Origin: Pectobacterium aroidearum
GTDB taxonomy: Bacteria > Pseudomonadota > Gammaproteobacteria > Enterobacterales > Enterobacteriaceae
DNA: 64,000 nucleotides
Direction: 5' to 3'
NCBI RefSeq assembly: GCF_041228105.1
Contig: NZ_CP166097.1
Location: 1,054,001 to 1,118,000 of the forward strand
Notes under the pieces: generated by a model
Seen by the model: only the letters and a program-made list of their open reading frames with translations
What the model was told of the DNA's origin: nothing
The model's database searches: none
Program-made: the position numbers and the translations under genes
Part shown: piece after piece, positions 10,142 through 24,994 of the stretch
Layout of the letters: each line of letters opens with the position of its first letter
How positions within the stretch are numbered: the stretch's first letter is position 1

Positions 10142-11134
10142 ATGAGCCAAAGTACGCTGAAAGTTAACGAGTTACATGAAGATACCGATTTCGACGAAAA
10201 TGGACTTGACGTTTTTGACGATAAAGCGCTGGCAGAGGAAGATACCAATGATAATGATTCGGCGGAAGACGAGCTGTTATCACAAGGGGTCCCACAGCGT
10301 GTCCTGGACGCAACACAGCTTTATTTAGGAGAAATCGGCTATTCGCCGCTTTTGACCGCAGAAGAAGAAGTTTATTTTGCCCGGCGTGCGCTGCGTGGTG
10401 ATGTCCCATCGCGCCGCCGGATGATCGAGAGTAACCTGCGGTTGGTGGTGAAAATTGCCCGCCGTTACAACAATCGTGGTCTGGCCTTGCTGGATCTGAT
10501 TGAAGAGGGGAACCTCGGCCTGATCCGTGCGGTTGAAAAATTCGATCCAGAAAGAGGATTCCGTTTTTCAACCTACGCAACCTGGTGGATTCGACAGACG
10601 ATAGAACGGGCGATCATGAATCAAACCCGTACCATCCGTTTGCCGATTCACATCGTCAAAGAACTCAACGTTTATCTGCGCACCGCGCGCGAACTGTCTC
10701 ATAAACTGGATCACGAGCCGAGTGCGGAAGAAATTGCCGAACAGCTTGATAAGCCTGTTGATGATGTCAACCGCATGCTGCGCCTGAATGAACGTATAAC
10801 TTCTGTCGATACTCCGCTGGGCGGTGATTCGGAAAAAGCGCTGCTGGATATTCTGGCAGACGAAAAAGACAACGGACCTGAAGACACCACTCAGGATAAC
10901 GATATGAAACAGAATATCGTTAAATGGTTGTTTGAGCTTAATGCCAAACAGCGTGAGGTGCTGGCGCGTCGTTTCGGCCTGTTAGGGTATGAAGCGGCTA
11001 CGCTGGAAGATGTCGGTCGTGAAATTGGCTTAACACGCGAACGTGTTCGTCAGATTCAGGTTGAAGGCTTGCGCCGCCTGCGGGAGATTTTGCAGGTTCA
11101 GGGGCTGAGCATTGAAGAACTGTTTCGTGAATAA
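10142..11134 (+). CDS. rpoS: RNA polymerase sigma factor RpoS (sigma-38)
   Basis: Stationary-phase and general-stress sigma factor; 330 aa, same as E. coli. Region 1.2 ([19 protein letters not shown]), region 2 ([19 protein letters not shown] and [15 protein letters not shown]), region 3 and the region 4 helix-turn-helix ([20 protein letters not shown]) are all intact. The acidic N-terminus resembles its orthologues. It lies 53 bases after nlpD and is followed by a strong terminator. Confidence 0.98.
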   Translation: MSQSTLKVNELHEDTDFDENGLDVFDDKALAEEDTNDNDSAEDELLSQGVPQRVLDATQLYLGEIGYSPLLTAEEEVYFARRALRGDVPSRRRMIESNLRLVVKIARRYNNRGLALLDLIEEGNLGLIRAVEKFDPERGFRFSTYATWWIRQTIERAIMNQTRTIRLPIHIVKELNVYLRTARELSHKLDHEPSAEEIAEQLDKPVDDVNRMLRLNERITSVDTPLGGDSEKALLDILADEKDNGPEDTTQDNDMKQNIVKWLFELNAKQREVLARRFGLLGYEAATLEDVGREIGLTRERVRQIQVEGLRRLREILQVQGLSIEELFRE

Positions 11135-11163
11135 TTCGTGATAGGTTACTGAAGTCTTAAAAT

Positions 11164-11195
11164 AAAAAATGGTGGGGAAACCCACCATTTTTTTA
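11164..11195. terminator. Bidirectional terminator between rpoS and proS
   Basis: AATGGTGGG-GAAA-CCCACCATT is a perfect stem with a GAAA tetraloop, preceded by an A-run and followed by seven T. It serves rpoS on the plus strand and proS on the minus strand. Confidence 0.92.
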
Positions 11196-11239
11196 TGCCT
11201 GTAATTCGCCCTTCATAGGAAAGGGCGGTTCGGCAGCGA

Positions 11240-12958
11240 TTAGCGAACGATATTTGCCAGCAGGAAATCGACGATTTCGTTGGTTTTAATCATCTGCTTT
11301 TCACCAATCCGGCGATGCTTATATTCAATCTCTTCGCTATCCAGATTACGGTCGCCAATGACGATGGTGTGCGGTACACCAATCAACTCCATATCGGCGA
11401 ACATCACACCCGGACGCTCTTTGCGGTCATCAAGCAGAACTTCAATGCCTTTAGCGCGCAGTTGCTGATAGATATCCTCAGCGACTTCCTTCACACGGAA
11501 AGACTTGTGCATGTTCATTGGCAGAATAGCAACGTGGAAAGGTGCAATCGCATCTGGCCAGATGATGCCGCGTTCGTCATGATTCTGCTCGATCGCTGCT
11601 GCAACAACACGCGTTACACCGATACCGTAGCAGCCCATCGTCAGCGTCTGGTTACGGCCATCTTCACCTTGAACCGTCGCTTTCAACGCTTCAGAATATT
11701 TGCTGCCCAGTTGGAAGATATGGCCCACTTCGATACCGCGTTTAATTTGCAGCGTGCCTTTACCGTCTGGACTGATGTCACCTTCAACCACGTTACGGAT
11801 ATCCGCAACCTGCGGCAGCGCAACGTCACGCTCCCAGTTGATGCCAAAATAGTGTTTGCCATCAATGTTTGCGCCAGCGCTGAAGTCGCTCATGGCCGCA
11901 ACGGTGCGGTCGACAACGACTGGAATCGACAGCTTGACCGGGCCAAGTGAACCTGGGCCAGCGCCGATGGTGGCACGAATCTCTTCTTCGGTAGCAAACG
12001 TCAGTGGGCTGGCTACCTGAGCAATTTTTTCCGCTTTAATTTCGTTCAGTTCGTGATCGCCACGAACCAACAGCGCAACCAGCTTATGACCGCTTTCTTC
12101 CGTGGCTTTAACCAGCAGCGTTTTCACCGTTTTTTCTACTGGTAACTTAAATTGTTCAACCAGCTCGGCGATGGTTTTCGCGTTCGGCGTATCAACCAGA
12201 CGCAGCTCTTCTTTCGCTTCTGCACGGCCTAGCTTTGGCGCAACGGCTTCTGCCAGTTCAATGTTTGCCGCGTAGTCGGATTCCGTTGAGAAAACGATAT
12301 CGTCTTCACCGCTAGCAGCCAGTACCTGAAACTCATGGGATGCGTTACCGCCGATAGAACCGGTATCTGCCTGAACGGCTCTGAAATCCAGATCCATACG
12401 GCTGAAAATCTGGCTGTAGGCTGCGTACATGGCATCGTAGGTGACCTGCAAAGATTCCTGAGAGGTATGGAAAGAGTAGGCATCTTTCATCAGGAATTCA
12501 CGTGAGCGCATCACGCCAAAACGTGGGCGGACTTCATCGCGGAATTTGGTTTGAATCTGGAAGAAATTCAGCGGCAACTGCTTGTAGGAGCTGATTTCAT
12601 TACGAATCAGATCGGTAATGACTTCTTCATGCGTTGGGCCGAGTACGAAAGGGCGCTCGCCACGATCGACAAAGCGCAGTAGTTCTGGGCCATATTGATC
12701 CCAACGTCCACTTTCTACCCATAAATCGGCAGGCTGAACAACGGGCATGGAAACTTCAATAGCGCCAGCGTTGTTCATCTCTTCGCGCACGATGTTTTCA
12801 ACTTTTCTCAAAACACGTAAACCGGTCGGCAACCAGGTGTAAAGGCCAGAGGCCAGTTTACGAATCATTCCTGCCCGGAGCATCAACTGATGGCTGATGA
12901 CTTCTGCATCGGCTGGCGTCTCCTTGAGAGTGGAGAGCATGTATTGGCTAGTACGCAT
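11240..12958 (-). CDS. proS: Prolyl-tRNA synthetase
   Basis: Class II aminoacyl-tRNA synthetase charging tRNA-Pro; 572 aa, as in E. coli. Motif 1 region ([15 protein letters not shown]), motif 2 ([21 protein letters not shown]), the bacterial editing (INS) insertion around residues 220-400, motif 3 ([13 protein letters not shown]) and the anticodon-binding domain appear in order. It faces rpoS, whereas in E. coli proS lies far from rpoS, next to trmO and rcsF as it also does here. Confidence 0.97.
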   Translation of the reverse strand: MRTSQYMLSTLKETPADAEVISHQLMLRAGMIRKLASGLYTWLPTGLRVLRKVENIVREEMNNAGAIEVSMPVVQPADLWVESGRWDQYGPELLRFVDRGERPFVLGPTHEEVITDLIRNEISSYKQLPLNFFQIQTKFRDEVRPRFGVMRSREFLMKDAYSFHTSQESLQVTYDAMYAAYSQIFSRMDLDFRAVQADTGSIGGNASHEFQVLAASGEDDIVFSTESDYAANIELAEAVAPKLGRAEAKEELRLVDTPNAKTIAELVEQFKLPVEKTVKTLLVKATEESGHKLVALLVRGDHELNEIKAEKIAQVASPLTFATEEEIRATIGAGPGSLGPVKLSIPVVVDRTVAAMSDFSAGANIDGKHYFGINWERDVALPQVADIRNVVEGDISPDGKGTLQIKRGIEVGHIFQLGSKYSEALKATVQGEDGRNQTLTMGCYGIGVTRVVAAAIEQNHDERGIIWPDAIAPFHVAILPMNMHKSFRVKEVAEDIYQQLRAKGIEVLLDDRKERPGVMFADMELIGVPHTIVIGDRNLDSEEIEYKHRRIGEKQMIKTNEIVDFLLANIVR

Positions 12959-13103
12959 GGGGTGTTAGTTCCGTTAGAACGACAAATAGCATAGGGCTGC
13001 CGCGCAGCCGAAGGCACATAAAAAGTGGTTTAGTTTACCAGCGCGGGCGGCGCGTCAAAAGAGAGCAGGAACAATTTTAGAATATATTGCTGTGGTTAGC
13101 GTA

Positions 13104-13820
13104 TTAACACGCGTTTGACGGGTCGAGGCTTAACACTTCGGTTTGTTCTTCGCAGACGCGCCAGCGCACATTGAATTCCAGCAGCAAAACGGCGTATTCA
13201 CGCGTAGTGCTTTCTCCTTTGCGATAGGCCGGGCGTGGATCTTGCGCCAATACCTGTGTGATAAAGCGCTTTAGCTGGGGATATTTCTTTTGGTGCTGCG
13301 CGATCTGATTTTCCGCAAGGGGAGAAAAAAGCACTGGCATTGCTGCATCGGGTGCCATTTGGGCAAAACCCGCTCGTGCCTGAGGATGGCTTTCTGCAAA
13401 AGGCAGGTAAGGTTTGATATCGACAACCGGTGTACCATCGACCAGATCAAGGCTGCCTAATTCGAGCGTAATGGCATCGCCTTTTACTCGAATCCCTTTT
13501 AATTCAACCAGCGACATGCCAACAGGGTTGGGGCGGAAAGTAGAACGCGTAGCGAAAACACCGGTACGTGCATTTCCTCCCAGACGCGGTGGTCGAACAG
13601 TCGGACGCCAGCCACCTTCCATCGTTTGATGAAAAATGAACAATACCCAGATATGGCTGAACGCCTCCAGCCCTCGAACACACTCCGCCTGATTGTACGG
13701 CGGCAATAACTGAAGCTCTCCGCCTCCATCTTCAATCAGACCCGGCTGCCGCGGAATGGCAAATTTTTCTTTATACGGTGAGCGGATAATCCCGATCTGA
13801 TTGAAAACAAATTGACTCAT
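13104..13820 (-). CDS. trmO: tRNA (adenine(37)-N6)-methyltransferase TrmO
   Basis: SAM-dependent enzyme of the UPF0066/TsaA family that methylates the N6 of t6A37 in tRNA-Thr. The ATG at 13820 overlaps the rcsF stop (ATGA) and gives 238 aa (E. coli YaeB 235 aa). Conserved segments are IGIIRSPYKEKFAIPRQPGL, ARTGVFATRSTFRPNPVGMS and LDLVDGTPVVDIKPYLP. The longer open frame to 13898 reads through rcsF and is rejected. Confidence 0.94.
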   Translation of the reverse strand: MSQFVFNQIGIIRSPYKEKFAIPRQPGLIEDGGGELQLLPPYNQAECVRGLEAFSHIWVLFIFHQTMEGGWRPTVRPPRLGGNARTGVFATRSTFRPNPVGMSLVELKGIRVKGDAITLELGSLDLVDGTPVVDIKPYLPFAESHPQARAGFAQMAPDAAMPVLFSPLAENQIAQHQKKYPQLKRFITQVLAQDPRPAYRKGESTTREYAVLLLEFNVRWRVCEEQTEVLSLDPSNAC

Positions 13821-14227
13821 TGTGCAGAGACTTTCAGTGCCGTGCCCTGGCAAACGACCTGACTGTAGCAACCTGCTATACCACTGACGGTTTGGCATTC
13901 ATGCAGTAAAACCGCATTGGCTTTCATGGCAGTGGCGCGGTTTTGCATTCTTTTACGTGCATTCGCCGCATTAGGCGGGGAATCCTGAGCGCTGACCTGA
14001 CATGAGGAGCCAGAAACTTCGCCCATATCACGGAAAGGCTTACCGACTAATTCTTCTGCGCTTTTATACAATACTGCAGGCGTCGGGCGAACCGCTGGTT
14101 TGGGTTTAGGCGCCGGTTCTGCGGTTTTGGTTTCAATAACGGGTTGAGGAGCCGGTGCCGGTGGCTTCTGAAATAAAGAACAGCCTGTCAGCGACATTGC
14201 CAACAATATAAAGGGAACAGCACGCAT
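13817..14227 (-). CDS. rcsF: Rcs stress-sensing outer-membrane lipoprotein RcsF
   Basis: Surface-exposed lipoprotein that senses envelope damage and passes the signal through IgaA to the Rcs phosphorelay. 136 aa with lipobox LTGC (Cys16), a Pro-rich linker (about 22-50) that threads through porins in E. coli, and a C-terminal domain with four cysteines for its disulfides (GSSCQVS, LHECQTVSGIAGCYS, VVCQG). Overlaps trmO by four bases. Confidence 0.94.
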   Translation of the reverse strand: MRAVPFILLAMSLTGCSLFQKPPAPAPQPVIETKTAEPAPKPKPAVRPTPAVLYKSAEELVGKPFRDMGEVSGSSCQVSAQDSPPNAANARKRMQNRATAMKANAVLLHECQTVSGIAGCYSQVVCQGTALKVSAQ

Positions 14228-14288
14228 TAAGGATTCCTCTGCTTTTTCTCAAAGAGCGAGTATTGAAGCAAGCTATTGCACAAATAAC

Positions 14289-14310
14289 AAGACGGGCCGT
14301 AGCCCGTCTT
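14289..14310 (-). terminator. Hairpin downstream of metQ
   Basis: AAGACGGGC-CGTA-GCCCGTCTT is a 9-bp perfect stem between metQ and rcsF. It is T-rich rather than a clean T-run on the minus side. Probably ends the metNIQ transcript. Confidence 0.7.
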
Positions 14311-14345
14311 ACAGATATCTTTTAATTAAACACGTTAGGTCTGGA

Positions 14346-15161
14346 TTACCAGCCTTTTACCGCGCCGCCATTAAAGATTTTATTTGCCGCATCGTTTACT
14401 TCATCAGATTGGTAGGCCTGAACGAATTTCTTCACATTTTCAGCGTCTTTGTTGTCTTCGCGTGAAACCAGCAGGTTCACATACGGAGAGTCTTTCTCTT
14501 CAACGAACAGGCCATCTTTCGTTGGTGTCAGGTTAATCTGGCTAGCGTAAGTGGTGTTAATGACAGCCAGTGCAATTTGCGCGTCATCTAAAGAGCGCGG
14601 CAGCTGTGGCGCTTCCAGTTCAACCAGTTTGATATTTTTCGGATTTTCAGTCACATCCAGTACGGTTGGCAGCAGACCAACGTTGTCTTTCAGTTTAATC
14701 AAGCCGACTTTTTGCAGCAGCAGCAGAGAACGGCCCAGGTTGGTCGGGTCGTTTGGCAGCGCAACCTGAGCGCCATCTTGCAGCTCATTCAGTGATTTAA
14801 TTTTTTTGGAGTAACCTGCAATCGGGTAGACAAAGCTATTGCCGACAGAAACCAGTTTATAACCACGATCTTTGATCTGCTGATCCAGATAAGGCTTGTG
14901 CTGGAAGGCATTCAGATCGATGTCACCCTTGCTCAGGGCTTCATTTGGCAACACGTAGTCGTTAAATGTGACTAACTCAACGTCCAGGCCGTATTTGTCT
15001 TTTGCCACTTTCTGCGCGACTTCCGCAACCTGCTGTTCTGCGCCAACAATAACGCCGACTTTAATGTGATTAGGATTCTTTTCTTCCTGACCACATCCAG
15101 CTAACGCCAGAGCACCAATAAGTGCGCCAATGGTCGCAATAGATTTCAGTTTAATCGCCAT
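14346..15161 (-). CDS. metQ: Methionine-binding lipoprotein MetQ
   Basis: Solute-binding component of the D/L-methionine importer, anchored as a lipoprotein. 271 aa, signal peptide with lipobox LAGC (Cys23) and NlpA-family motifs such as NHIKVGVIVGAEQQVAEVA, DLNAFQHKPYLDQQ and LPNDPTNLGRSL. The most distal gene of metNIQ, 63 bases after metI. Confidence 0.96.
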   Translation of the reverse strand: MAIKLKSIATIGALIGALALAGCGQEEKNPNHIKVGVIVGAEQQVAEVAQKVAKDKYGLDVELVTFNDYVLPNEALSKGDIDLNAFQHKPYLDQQIKDRGYKLVSVGNSFVYPIAGYSKKIKSLNELQDGAQVALPNDPTNLGRSLLLLQKVGLIKLKDNVGLLPTVLDVTENPKNIKLVELEAPQLPRSLDDAQIALAVINTTYASQINLTPTKDGLFVEEKDSPYVNLLVSREDNKDAENVKKFVQAYQSDEVNDAANKIFNGGAVKGW

Positions 15162-15224
15162 ATCCTTACCCCTAATTAACTATTCTCTTGGCAGATGCCT
15201 TCAGGCACATGCGTATTGTGGTGA

Positions 15225-15878
15225 TTACTTGTGTGTGACAGCTTTTACTGCCCTGTCGCCGCAGAATTGAATCAGGTAAACCAAAACAACCAGTAATATT
15301 AATACCGTATTCATGACCGTCGCGTTATAACCAATATAGCCATACTGATAACCAATTTGACCTAAGCCGCCTGCGCCCACGGCTCCACCCATAGCAGAAT
15401 AGCCTACGAGCGTGATTAGCGTGATGGTTGCAGCATTAATAAGGCCCGGTAATGCTTCTGGCAGTAGTATCTTTCTGATGATTTGCATTGGCGTTGCGCC
15501 CATCGCACGTGCGGCTTCAATCAGGCCGGTCGGAATTTCAAGCAGCGCGTTTTCCACCATGCGGGCAATAAACGGTGCGGCACCGACGGTGAGAGGAACG
15601 ATCGCCGCTTGCAGGCCGATGGAGGTTCCAACAATCACACGAGTAAAAGGAATCATCCATACCAGTAAAATAATGAATGGAATCGAGCGGAAAATGTTTA
15701 CCAGTGCAGAAACGGTCCGGTAGAGCTTTGGATTAGCGATAATCTGCCCTGGACGCGTGGTATACAATAAGACTCCCACAGGTAAGCCAAGCACAAAGCC
15801 AAAGAAACCAGAAACGAACGTCATCGCGACGGTTTCCCATACTCCCTTAGCCATTAACCACATCATTGCTTCAGACAT
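15225..15878 (-). CDS. metI: Methionine ABC transporter permease MetI
   Basis: Homodimeric inner-membrane permease of the methionine importer. Start at 15878 ([16 protein letters not shown]) gives 217 aa, identical in length to E. coli MetI. An ATG-less extension to 15893 adds MRFWV and is not conserved. The EAA motif [20 protein letters not shown] and five hydrophobic segments are present. Overlaps the end of metN by eight bases. Confidence 0.96.
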   Translation of the reverse strand: MSEAMMWLMAKGVWETVAMTFVSGFFGFVLGLPVGVLLYTTRPGQIIANPKLYRTVSALVNIFRSIPFIILLVWMIPFTRVIVGTSIGLQAAIVPLTVGAAPFIARMVENALLEIPTGLIEAARAMGATPMQIIRKILLPEALPGLINAATITLITLVGYSAMGGAVGAGGLGQIGYQYGYIGYNATVMNTVLILLVVLVYLIQFCGDRAVKAVTHK

Positions 15879-16902
15879 AACCCAGAACCTCAATTGTTAC
15901 GTGACTTTCCTGCAGGAATTGGATTGCGGCTTTTATATCCGCATCGTTGCCGTGCATTTCTGCCAGCATGATGCCGAATTTGACGCCACCCGCATAATCC
16001 ATCTGGGCGCTAATAATGTTGTTGTTGATGTTAAAGCGTCGAGCAACCTCGGAGAGCAGAGGAGCATCCACCGATTTGCCGGTAAATTCCATCCGTAATA
16101 ACGGTGTGGAATCTGGGCGAGAGTCAGGAGAGAGACGAGTGAGGTAATCGTCAGGGATGTCCAGATGTAGCGTTGACTGAATGAATTTCTGTGCCAGCGG
16201 CGTTTTCGGATGTGAAAAGACTTCGCTAACCGTGTCTTGCTCGATGAGGCGTCCATCGCTGATCACCGCAACCTGATCGCAAATGCGTTTCACCACGTCC
16301 ATTTCATGTGTAATAAGAAGAATGGTCAGGCCGAGGCGGCGATTGATATCTTTCAGTAACTCAAGGATCGACCGGGTGGTTGCTGGATCCAATGCGCTGG
16401 TTGCTTCGTCACACAGCAGAACTTTGGGATTGCTTGCCAACGCACGGGCGATAGCGACACGTTGCTTTTGTCCGCCAGATAAATTGGCTGGATACACATC
16501 ATGTTTGTCCGCTAGCCCAACCAGGTCCAACAACTCATTGACCCGTTTGGTAATGTCAGCTTTTGGCGTGTTATCTAATTCCAGTGGTAGCGCAATATTG
16601 CCAAAAACGGTACGTGAAGCGAGCAGATTAAAATGTTGGAAAATCATGCCGATTTGACGGCGTGCGCGTGTCAACTGGCCATCCGACAGTTGGGTCAGCT
16701 CTTGTCCATCTACCAGTACTTTCCCTTTTGTCGGGCGTTCCAATAAATTGACGCAGCGAATGAGTGTACTTTTACCTGCGCCTGATGCGCCGATAACACC
16801 ATAGATTTGCCCGGTAGGAACATGAAGGCTGACATCAGCCAGTGCGGTAATGGTCCGCCCATTTTGCTGAAAAATCTTAGTAATATTAGAAAGTTCAATC
16901 AT
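15871..16902 (-). CDS. metN: Methionine ABC transporter ATP-binding protein MetN
   Basis: ATPase of the methionine importer, 343 aa. Walker [10 protein letters not shown], signature [15 protein letters not shown], Walker [14 protein letters not shown] and H-loop LLITHEMD, followed by the C-terminal ACT-like NIL domain (about 265-343) that binds methionine and gives trans-inhibition. First gene of metNIQ; three MetJ-type boxes lie about 75-95 bases upstream. Confidence 0.97.
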   Translation of the reverse strand: MIELSNITKIFQQNGRTITALADVSLHVPTGQIYGVIGASGAGKSTLIRCVNLLERPTKGKVLVDGQELTQLSDGQLTRARRQIGMIFQHFNLLASRTVFGNIALPLELDNTPKADITKRVNELLDLVGLADKHDVYPANLSGGQKQRVAIARALASNPKVLLCDEATSALDPATTRSILELLKDINRRLGLTILLITHEMDVVKRICDQVAVISDGRLIEQDTVSEVFSHPKTPLAQKFIQSTLHLDIPDDYLTRLSPDSRPDSTPLLRMEFTGKSVDAPLLSEVARRFNINNNIISAQMDYAGGVKFGIMLAEMHGNDADIKAAIQFLQESHVTIEVLGYV

Positions 16903-16974
16903 ATATTTTTTATCGTGAGTGCCTATGGCTGGATAAATCCGTTTCTGTATTAACAGAAGATGAAATGGATGTTA

Positions 16975-16998
16975 GGGCGTCTAGACGTCTAAGTCAAT
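16975..16998 (-). promoter_or_regulatory. Tandem MetJ operator (met boxes) for metNIQ
   Basis: Three adjoining 8-mers GGGCGTCT, AGACGTCT and AAGTCAAT. The middle one is the exact MetJ consensus AGACGTCT and its neighbours match at five to six positions. MetJ dimers bind such tandem arrays cooperatively with SAM as co-repressor. The array lies between metN and the divergent gmhB and should repress metNIQ when methionine is plentiful. Confidence 0.85.
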
Positions 16999-17083
16999 CG
17001 GGATTGTCACGGCTCTGCATTCTCCCTATGGGCGAAAACATGCGATACTACCGCGCAATTTAGGCCATTCAGGAGCAAAGTCA

Positions 17084-17647
17084 GTGGCACAGAGCGTTCC
17101 AGCAATTTTTCTTGATCGTGACGGCACGATCAATGTCGATCACGGTTATGTTCATGACATTGACCATTTTCAATTTATTGATGGCGTCATCGATGCCATG
17201 CGTGAGTTGAAAAATATGGGTTTCGCGCTGGTTGTGGTGACTAATCAGTCCGGTATCGCCCGCGGTAAGTTTACAGAAGATCAGTTTATGCAACTGACGG
17301 AGTGGATGGACTGGTCGTTGGCTGACCGTGGTGTTGATCTTGATGGCATCTATTTTTGTCCGCATCACCCTGAAGCTGGGGAGGATGAGTACCGCCAGAC
17401 TTGTGATTGTCGTAAGCCTGAGCCAGGTATGTTGCTTTCTGCACAGCGCGATCTGCACATCGATATGGCGGCATCTTATATGGTGGGTGACAAATTAGAG
17501 GATATGCAGGCTGCAATTGGCGCAGGGGTAGGAACCAAACTGTTGGTGCGCACGGGTAAACCTGTTACCGAACAAGGCGAAACGCTGGCTGATAGTGTCT
17601 TAGAAAGCCTCGCAGACCTGCCAAAATGGATAAAAACGCGCACTTAA
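17084..17647 (+). CDS. gmhB: D-glycero-beta-D-manno-heptose 1,7-bisphosphate 7-phosphatase
   Basis: HAD-family phosphatase in ADP-heptose synthesis for the LPS inner core. 187 aa. HAD motif I DRDGTIN (nucleophile Asp about residue 11), motif [14 protein letters not shown], the zinc-binding [21 protein letters not shown] and motif [12 protein letters not shown] are all visible. Divergent from metN and directly upstream of the rRNA operon, as at E. coli rrnH. Confidence 0.96.
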   Translation: MAQSVPAIFLDRDGTINVDHGYVHDIDHFQFIDGVIDAMRELKNMGFALVVVTNQSGIARGKFTEDQFMQLTEWMDWSLADRGVDLDGIYFCPHHPEAGEDEYRQTCDCRKPEPGMLLSAQRDLHIDMAASYMVGDKLEDMQAAIGAGVGTKLLVRTGKPVTEQGETLADSVLESLADLPKWIKTRT

Positions 17648-17699
17648 TCAGCGGAACGAATGAAAGATGCGCAAACAGAAAAAAGTTTACTAGATTTGC

Positions 17700-17727
17700 T
17701 TGCGCTTCTGAATCGGCTGCCTATAAT
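17700..17727 (+). promoter_or_regulatory. rrn P1 promoter
   Basis: -35 TTGCGC, 16-bp spacer, -10 TATAAT, followed by the GC-rich discriminator GCGCCTCC, the layout of stringently controlled rRNA P1 promoters. An A/T-rich stretch just upstream (GAAAAAAGTTT) could be an UP element. Confidence 0.85.
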
Positions 17728-17800
17728 GCGCCTCCATCGACACGGCGCTGTGAATCACAACCGGGTCGGTAAAGAAAGAGAAAACGCTTTAAAATAAGCG

Positions 17801-17828
17801 TTGACTCTGAAGGTGAAAAGCGTAATAT
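17801..17828 (+). promoter_or_regulatory. rrn P2 promoter
   Basis: -35 TTGACT, 16-bp spacer, -10 TAATAT, about 100 bases downstream of P1 and before boxA, as in other enterobacterial rRNA operons. Confidence 0.8.
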
Positions 17829-17864
17829 ACGCCACCTCGCGAAGCGGTTAAGGCTGCAACGCAC

Positions 17865-17876
17865 TGCTCTTTAACA
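17865..17876 (+). promoter_or_regulatory. rrn leader boxA antiterminator
   Basis: TGCTCTTTAACA is the boxA sequence bound by NusB-NusE for processive antitermination of the rRNA transcript. The same sequence recurs in the 16S-23S spacer at 19828. Confidence 0.85.
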
Positions 17877-18027
17877 ATTTAATCAGACAATCTGTGTGGG
17901 CACTCACAAGACCGTATCTTAACGATATAAAAAGTCTTGAAGAGTGAACAACAGTAAATTCATTACGAATAAACAGTTACTAATTCTTTGAGCATCGCTG
18001 ACGAGTTCAGCAAATCAAACAAATCTT

Positions 18028-19567
<1,540 letters not shown>

Positions 19568-19653
19568 CCAAGAAGATGTGTGTTAAGTGAAGTGCTCACA
19601 CAGATTGTCTGATGAAAATAATGAGCAAAAGCGTCAACAAAGTACGGTGTCGT

Positions 19654-19729
19654 GTCCCCTTCGTCTAGAGGCCTAGGACACCGCCCTTTCACGGCGGTAA
19701 CAGGGGTTCGAATCCCCTAGGGGACGCCA
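19654..19729 (+). tRNA. tRNA-Glu (TTC anticodon)
   Basis: 76 bases including encoded CCA. Acceptor GTCCCCT pairs with AGGGGAC, the anticodon loop is CTTTCAC, and the T-arm is GGGGTTCGAATCCCC. It is the only tRNA in the 16S-23S spacer, the spacer class of E. coli rrnB, C, E and G. Confidence 0.98.
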
Positions 19730-19827
19730 GCGCATCCGACCATTCCGGTGAAAGCGGGGGTCTTCAGTAAGTCAACTACTTACCTCATATCTTAAAACTG
19801 ATTAGCAATAGTCAGGGTTTAAGATAT

Positions 19828-19839
19828 TGCTCTTTAACA
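19828..19839 (+). promoter_or_regulatory. Spacer boxA before 23S rRNA
   Basis: Second copy of TGCTCTTTAACA, about 150 bases upstream of the 23S 5' end; renews the antitermination complex and contributes to processing. Confidence 0.8.
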
Positions 19840-19988
19840 ATCTGGAACAAGCTGAAAATTGAAACATGACAGCTGAACGTGCGTTGATACCTTTGGGTGT
19901 CGATGGCGATGCAGTCTGTCAATGAGTCTCTCAAATAATCGCAGCGCGACAGTGACTTTGATTTATCAAAGACACCTTCGGGTTGTGA

Positions 19989-22895
<2,907 letters not shown>

Positions 22896-23027
22896 ACAAC
22901 ACCGAAGGTGTTTTGTGAGACGACTCATAGAGAACGATATTCAGCTTGTTCAAAGATTGGTTCTGATGGTTACGGAGATGACAAAGAAAAAAGTCATGTT
23001 AAGTAACGGTCGGAATAAAACAGAATT

Positions 23028-23147
23028 TGCCTGGCGGCGATAGCGCGGTGGTCCCACCTGACCCCATGCCGAACTCAGAAGTGAAACGCCGTAGCGCCGA
23101 TGGTAGTGTGGGGCTTCCCCATGTGAGAGTAGGGAACTGCCAGGCAT
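23028..23147 (+). rRNA. rrf: 5S ribosomal RNA, first copy
   Basis: 120 bases, TGCCTGGCGGC ... CTGCCAGGCAT, with terminal helix I closed by TGCCTGG/CCAGGCA. Lies 132 bases after 23S. Confidence 0.98.
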
Positions 23148-23163
23148 CAAATTATACAGGTGC

Positions 23164-23239
23164 GCTGATATGGCTCAGTTGGTAGAGCGCACCCTTGGTA
23201 AGGGTGAGGTCCCCAGTTCGACTCTGGGTATCAGCACCA
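23164..23239 (+). tRNA. tRNA-Thr (GGT anticodon)
   Basis: 76 bases including CCA. Acceptor GCTGATA/TATCAGC, anticodon loop CTTGGTA and T-arm CCCAGTTCGACTCTGGG. It sits between two 5S genes, the arrangement of E. coli rrnD (thrV-rrfF). Confidence 0.98.
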
Positions 23240-23275
23240 GTTATTTGGGTTAATGTTCGGCTTAAAAAAAGAATT

Positions 23276-23395
23276 TACCTGGCGGCGATAGCGCGGTGGT
23301 CCCACCTGACCCCATGCCGAACTCAGAAGTGAAACGCCGTAGCGCCGATGGTAGTGTGGGGCTTCCCCATGTGAGAGTAGGGAACTGCCAGGTAT
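23276..23395 (+). rRNA. rrf: 5S ribosomal RNA, second copy (variant)
   Basis: 120 bases, the same as the first copy except position 2 (G to A) and position 118 (C to T). The two bases pair in helix I, so G-C becomes A-U and the stem is kept. It lies 36 bases after tRNA-Thr and ends the operon. Confidence 0.98.
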
Positions 23396-23401
23396 CAATT
23401 A

Positions 23402-23437
23402 AAACAAAAGGCCATCCTTAACGGGATGGCCTTTTGT
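23402..23437 (+). terminator. rRNA operon terminator
   Basis: ACAAAAGGCCATCC pairs with GGATGGCCTTTTGT around a short TTAAC loop and ends in T-rich sequence; a strong intrinsic terminator just after the last 5S gene. Confidence 0.92.
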
Positions 23438-23439
23438 TT

Positions 23440-23713
23440 ATTCCTATTTCAGAATATTAGTTCTTTCCTTTTACCTGAATAGATTCCGCTTATCTCCTTA
23501 TTAACTCATTCAATAATAACTAACTTCATAATAATGTTCTGGTTGTTGCTGCGCTATTTATCCGTATTTCAGCTAAAGAACATTAATGATATTGGGTCAG
23601 GTTGTTACATTAATAAATTATTACAATCAGGAACTTTTTGCCTCAAGGTTTAAGTGCTGCTTTACTATAGCGGGCATCGTTTTATGTCCGGAAAAACAGG
23701 AGAATAAAATAGG
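23440..23713 (+). other. kgtP upstream region
   Basis: About 270 AT-rich bases between the rRNA terminator and kgtP. It should carry the kgtP promoter; no clear operator, hairpin or gene was recognised. Confidence 0.5.
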
Positions 23714-24994
23714 ATGACTGATCTAACGGAAAATGCGAAAGATACGCGCCAGCGTATCCGGGCTATAGTTGGCGCTTCATCGGGCAATTTGGTTGAGTGG
23801 TTTGATTTTTATGTGTATTCCTTTTGCTCAATCTATTTCGCCCATATCTTTTTTCCTTCGGGAAATACCACCACTCAATTACTACAAACAGCAGGGGTTT
23901 TTGCAGCAGGCTTTTTAATGAGACCGATTGGCGGTTGGCTTTTCGGTTACATTGCTGACAAGCATGGTCGTAAAAATTCAATGCTAATTTCGGTTTGCAT
24001 GATGTGCTTTGGATCTCTGGTTATTGCATGTTTGCCGGGATATGAAACTATTGGCACCTGGGCTCCATTTTTGCTGCTATTAGCTCGTTTATTTCAGGGC
24101 CTTTCTGTCGGTGGGGAATACGGTACCAGTGCAACGTATATGAGTGAGGTTGCCGTTGAAGGAAGAAAGGGATTCTATGCCTCTTTTCAATATGTCACGC
24201 TGATTGGTGGTCAACTGCTGGCGCTATTAGTCGTTGTGATATTGCAGCAGATTCTGAGTGATGAAGATTTACATGCCTGGGGATGGCGTATTCCTTTTGC
24301 TCTCGGCGCTATTTTGGCGATTGTTGCACTTTATTTACGCCGCTCTCTGAATGAAACGTCTGATAAATCAACCCGCGAACATAAAGATGCCGGTTCGCTT
24401 GCTGGGTTGTGGAAACATCGCCGCGCTTTTATTACCGTACTGGGTTTTACGGCCGGTGGTTCCTTAGCCTTTTATACGTTTACCACTTATATGCAAAAGT
24501 ATTTGGTGAATACGGCAGGAATGCATGCGAAAACCGCGAGCGGGTTAATGACCCTCGCACTATTTATCTTTATGCTGCTGCAGCCGTTCTTTGGTGCGTT
24601 GTCGGATAAGATTGGTCGTCGCAGCTCAATGCTTTGTTTCGGCGGACTTGCGGCACTGCTGACGGTTCCCATTCTGACGGTACTACAAAGTGTGACGAGC
24701 CCTGTTATTGCCTTCTCGTTGGTGATGCTTTCACTGATTATTGTCAGTTTCTACACTTCTATTAGCGGTATTTTAAAAGCAGAAATGTTTCCGCCCGAAG
24801 TTCGTGCGTTAGGTGTTGGGTTATCTTATGCCGTGGCTAATGCATTGTTTGGTGGTTCGGCGGAGTATGTTGCGCTTTCGCTGAAATCCTTTGGCATGGA
24901 AACGACGTTCTTCTGGTATGTCTCGGTGATGGGGGCGATTGCGTTTATTGTGTCATTAACGCTGCATCGTAAAGGTAGAGGGATGAAGCTTTAG
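23714..24994 (+). CDS. kgtP: Alpha-ketoglutarate permease (MFS)
   Basis: Proton symporter for 2-oxoglutarate in the inner membrane, 426 aa with about 12 hydrophobic segments. N-terminal [20 protein letters not shown], the MFS loop [13 protein letters not shown] and the [20 protein letters not shown] segment are near-identical to E. coli KgtP. In E. coli kgtP also stands beside an rRNA operon (rrnG) and next to yfiM and pssA. Converges with yfiM; the stops overlap by four bases. Confidence 0.95.
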   Translation: MTDLTENAKDTRQRIRAIVGASSGNLVEWFDFYVYSFCSIYFAHIFFPSGNTTTQLLQTAGVFAAGFLMRPIGGWLFGYIADKHGRKNSMLISVCMMCFGSLVIACLPGYETIGTWAPFLLLLARLFQGLSVGGEYGTSATYMSEVAVEGRKGFYASFQYVTLIGGQLLALLVVVILQQILSDEDLHAWGWRIPFALGAILAIVALYLRRSLNETSDKSTREHKDAGSLAGLWKHRRAFITVLGFTAGGSLAFYTFTTYMQKYLVNTAGMHAKTASGLMTLALFIFMLLQPFFGALSDKIGRRSSMLCFGGLAALLTVPILTVLQSVTSPVIAFSLVMLSLIIVSFYTSISGILKAEMFPPEVRALGVGLSYAVANALFGGSAEYVALSLKSFGMETTFFWYVSVMGAIAFIVSLTLHRKGRGMKL

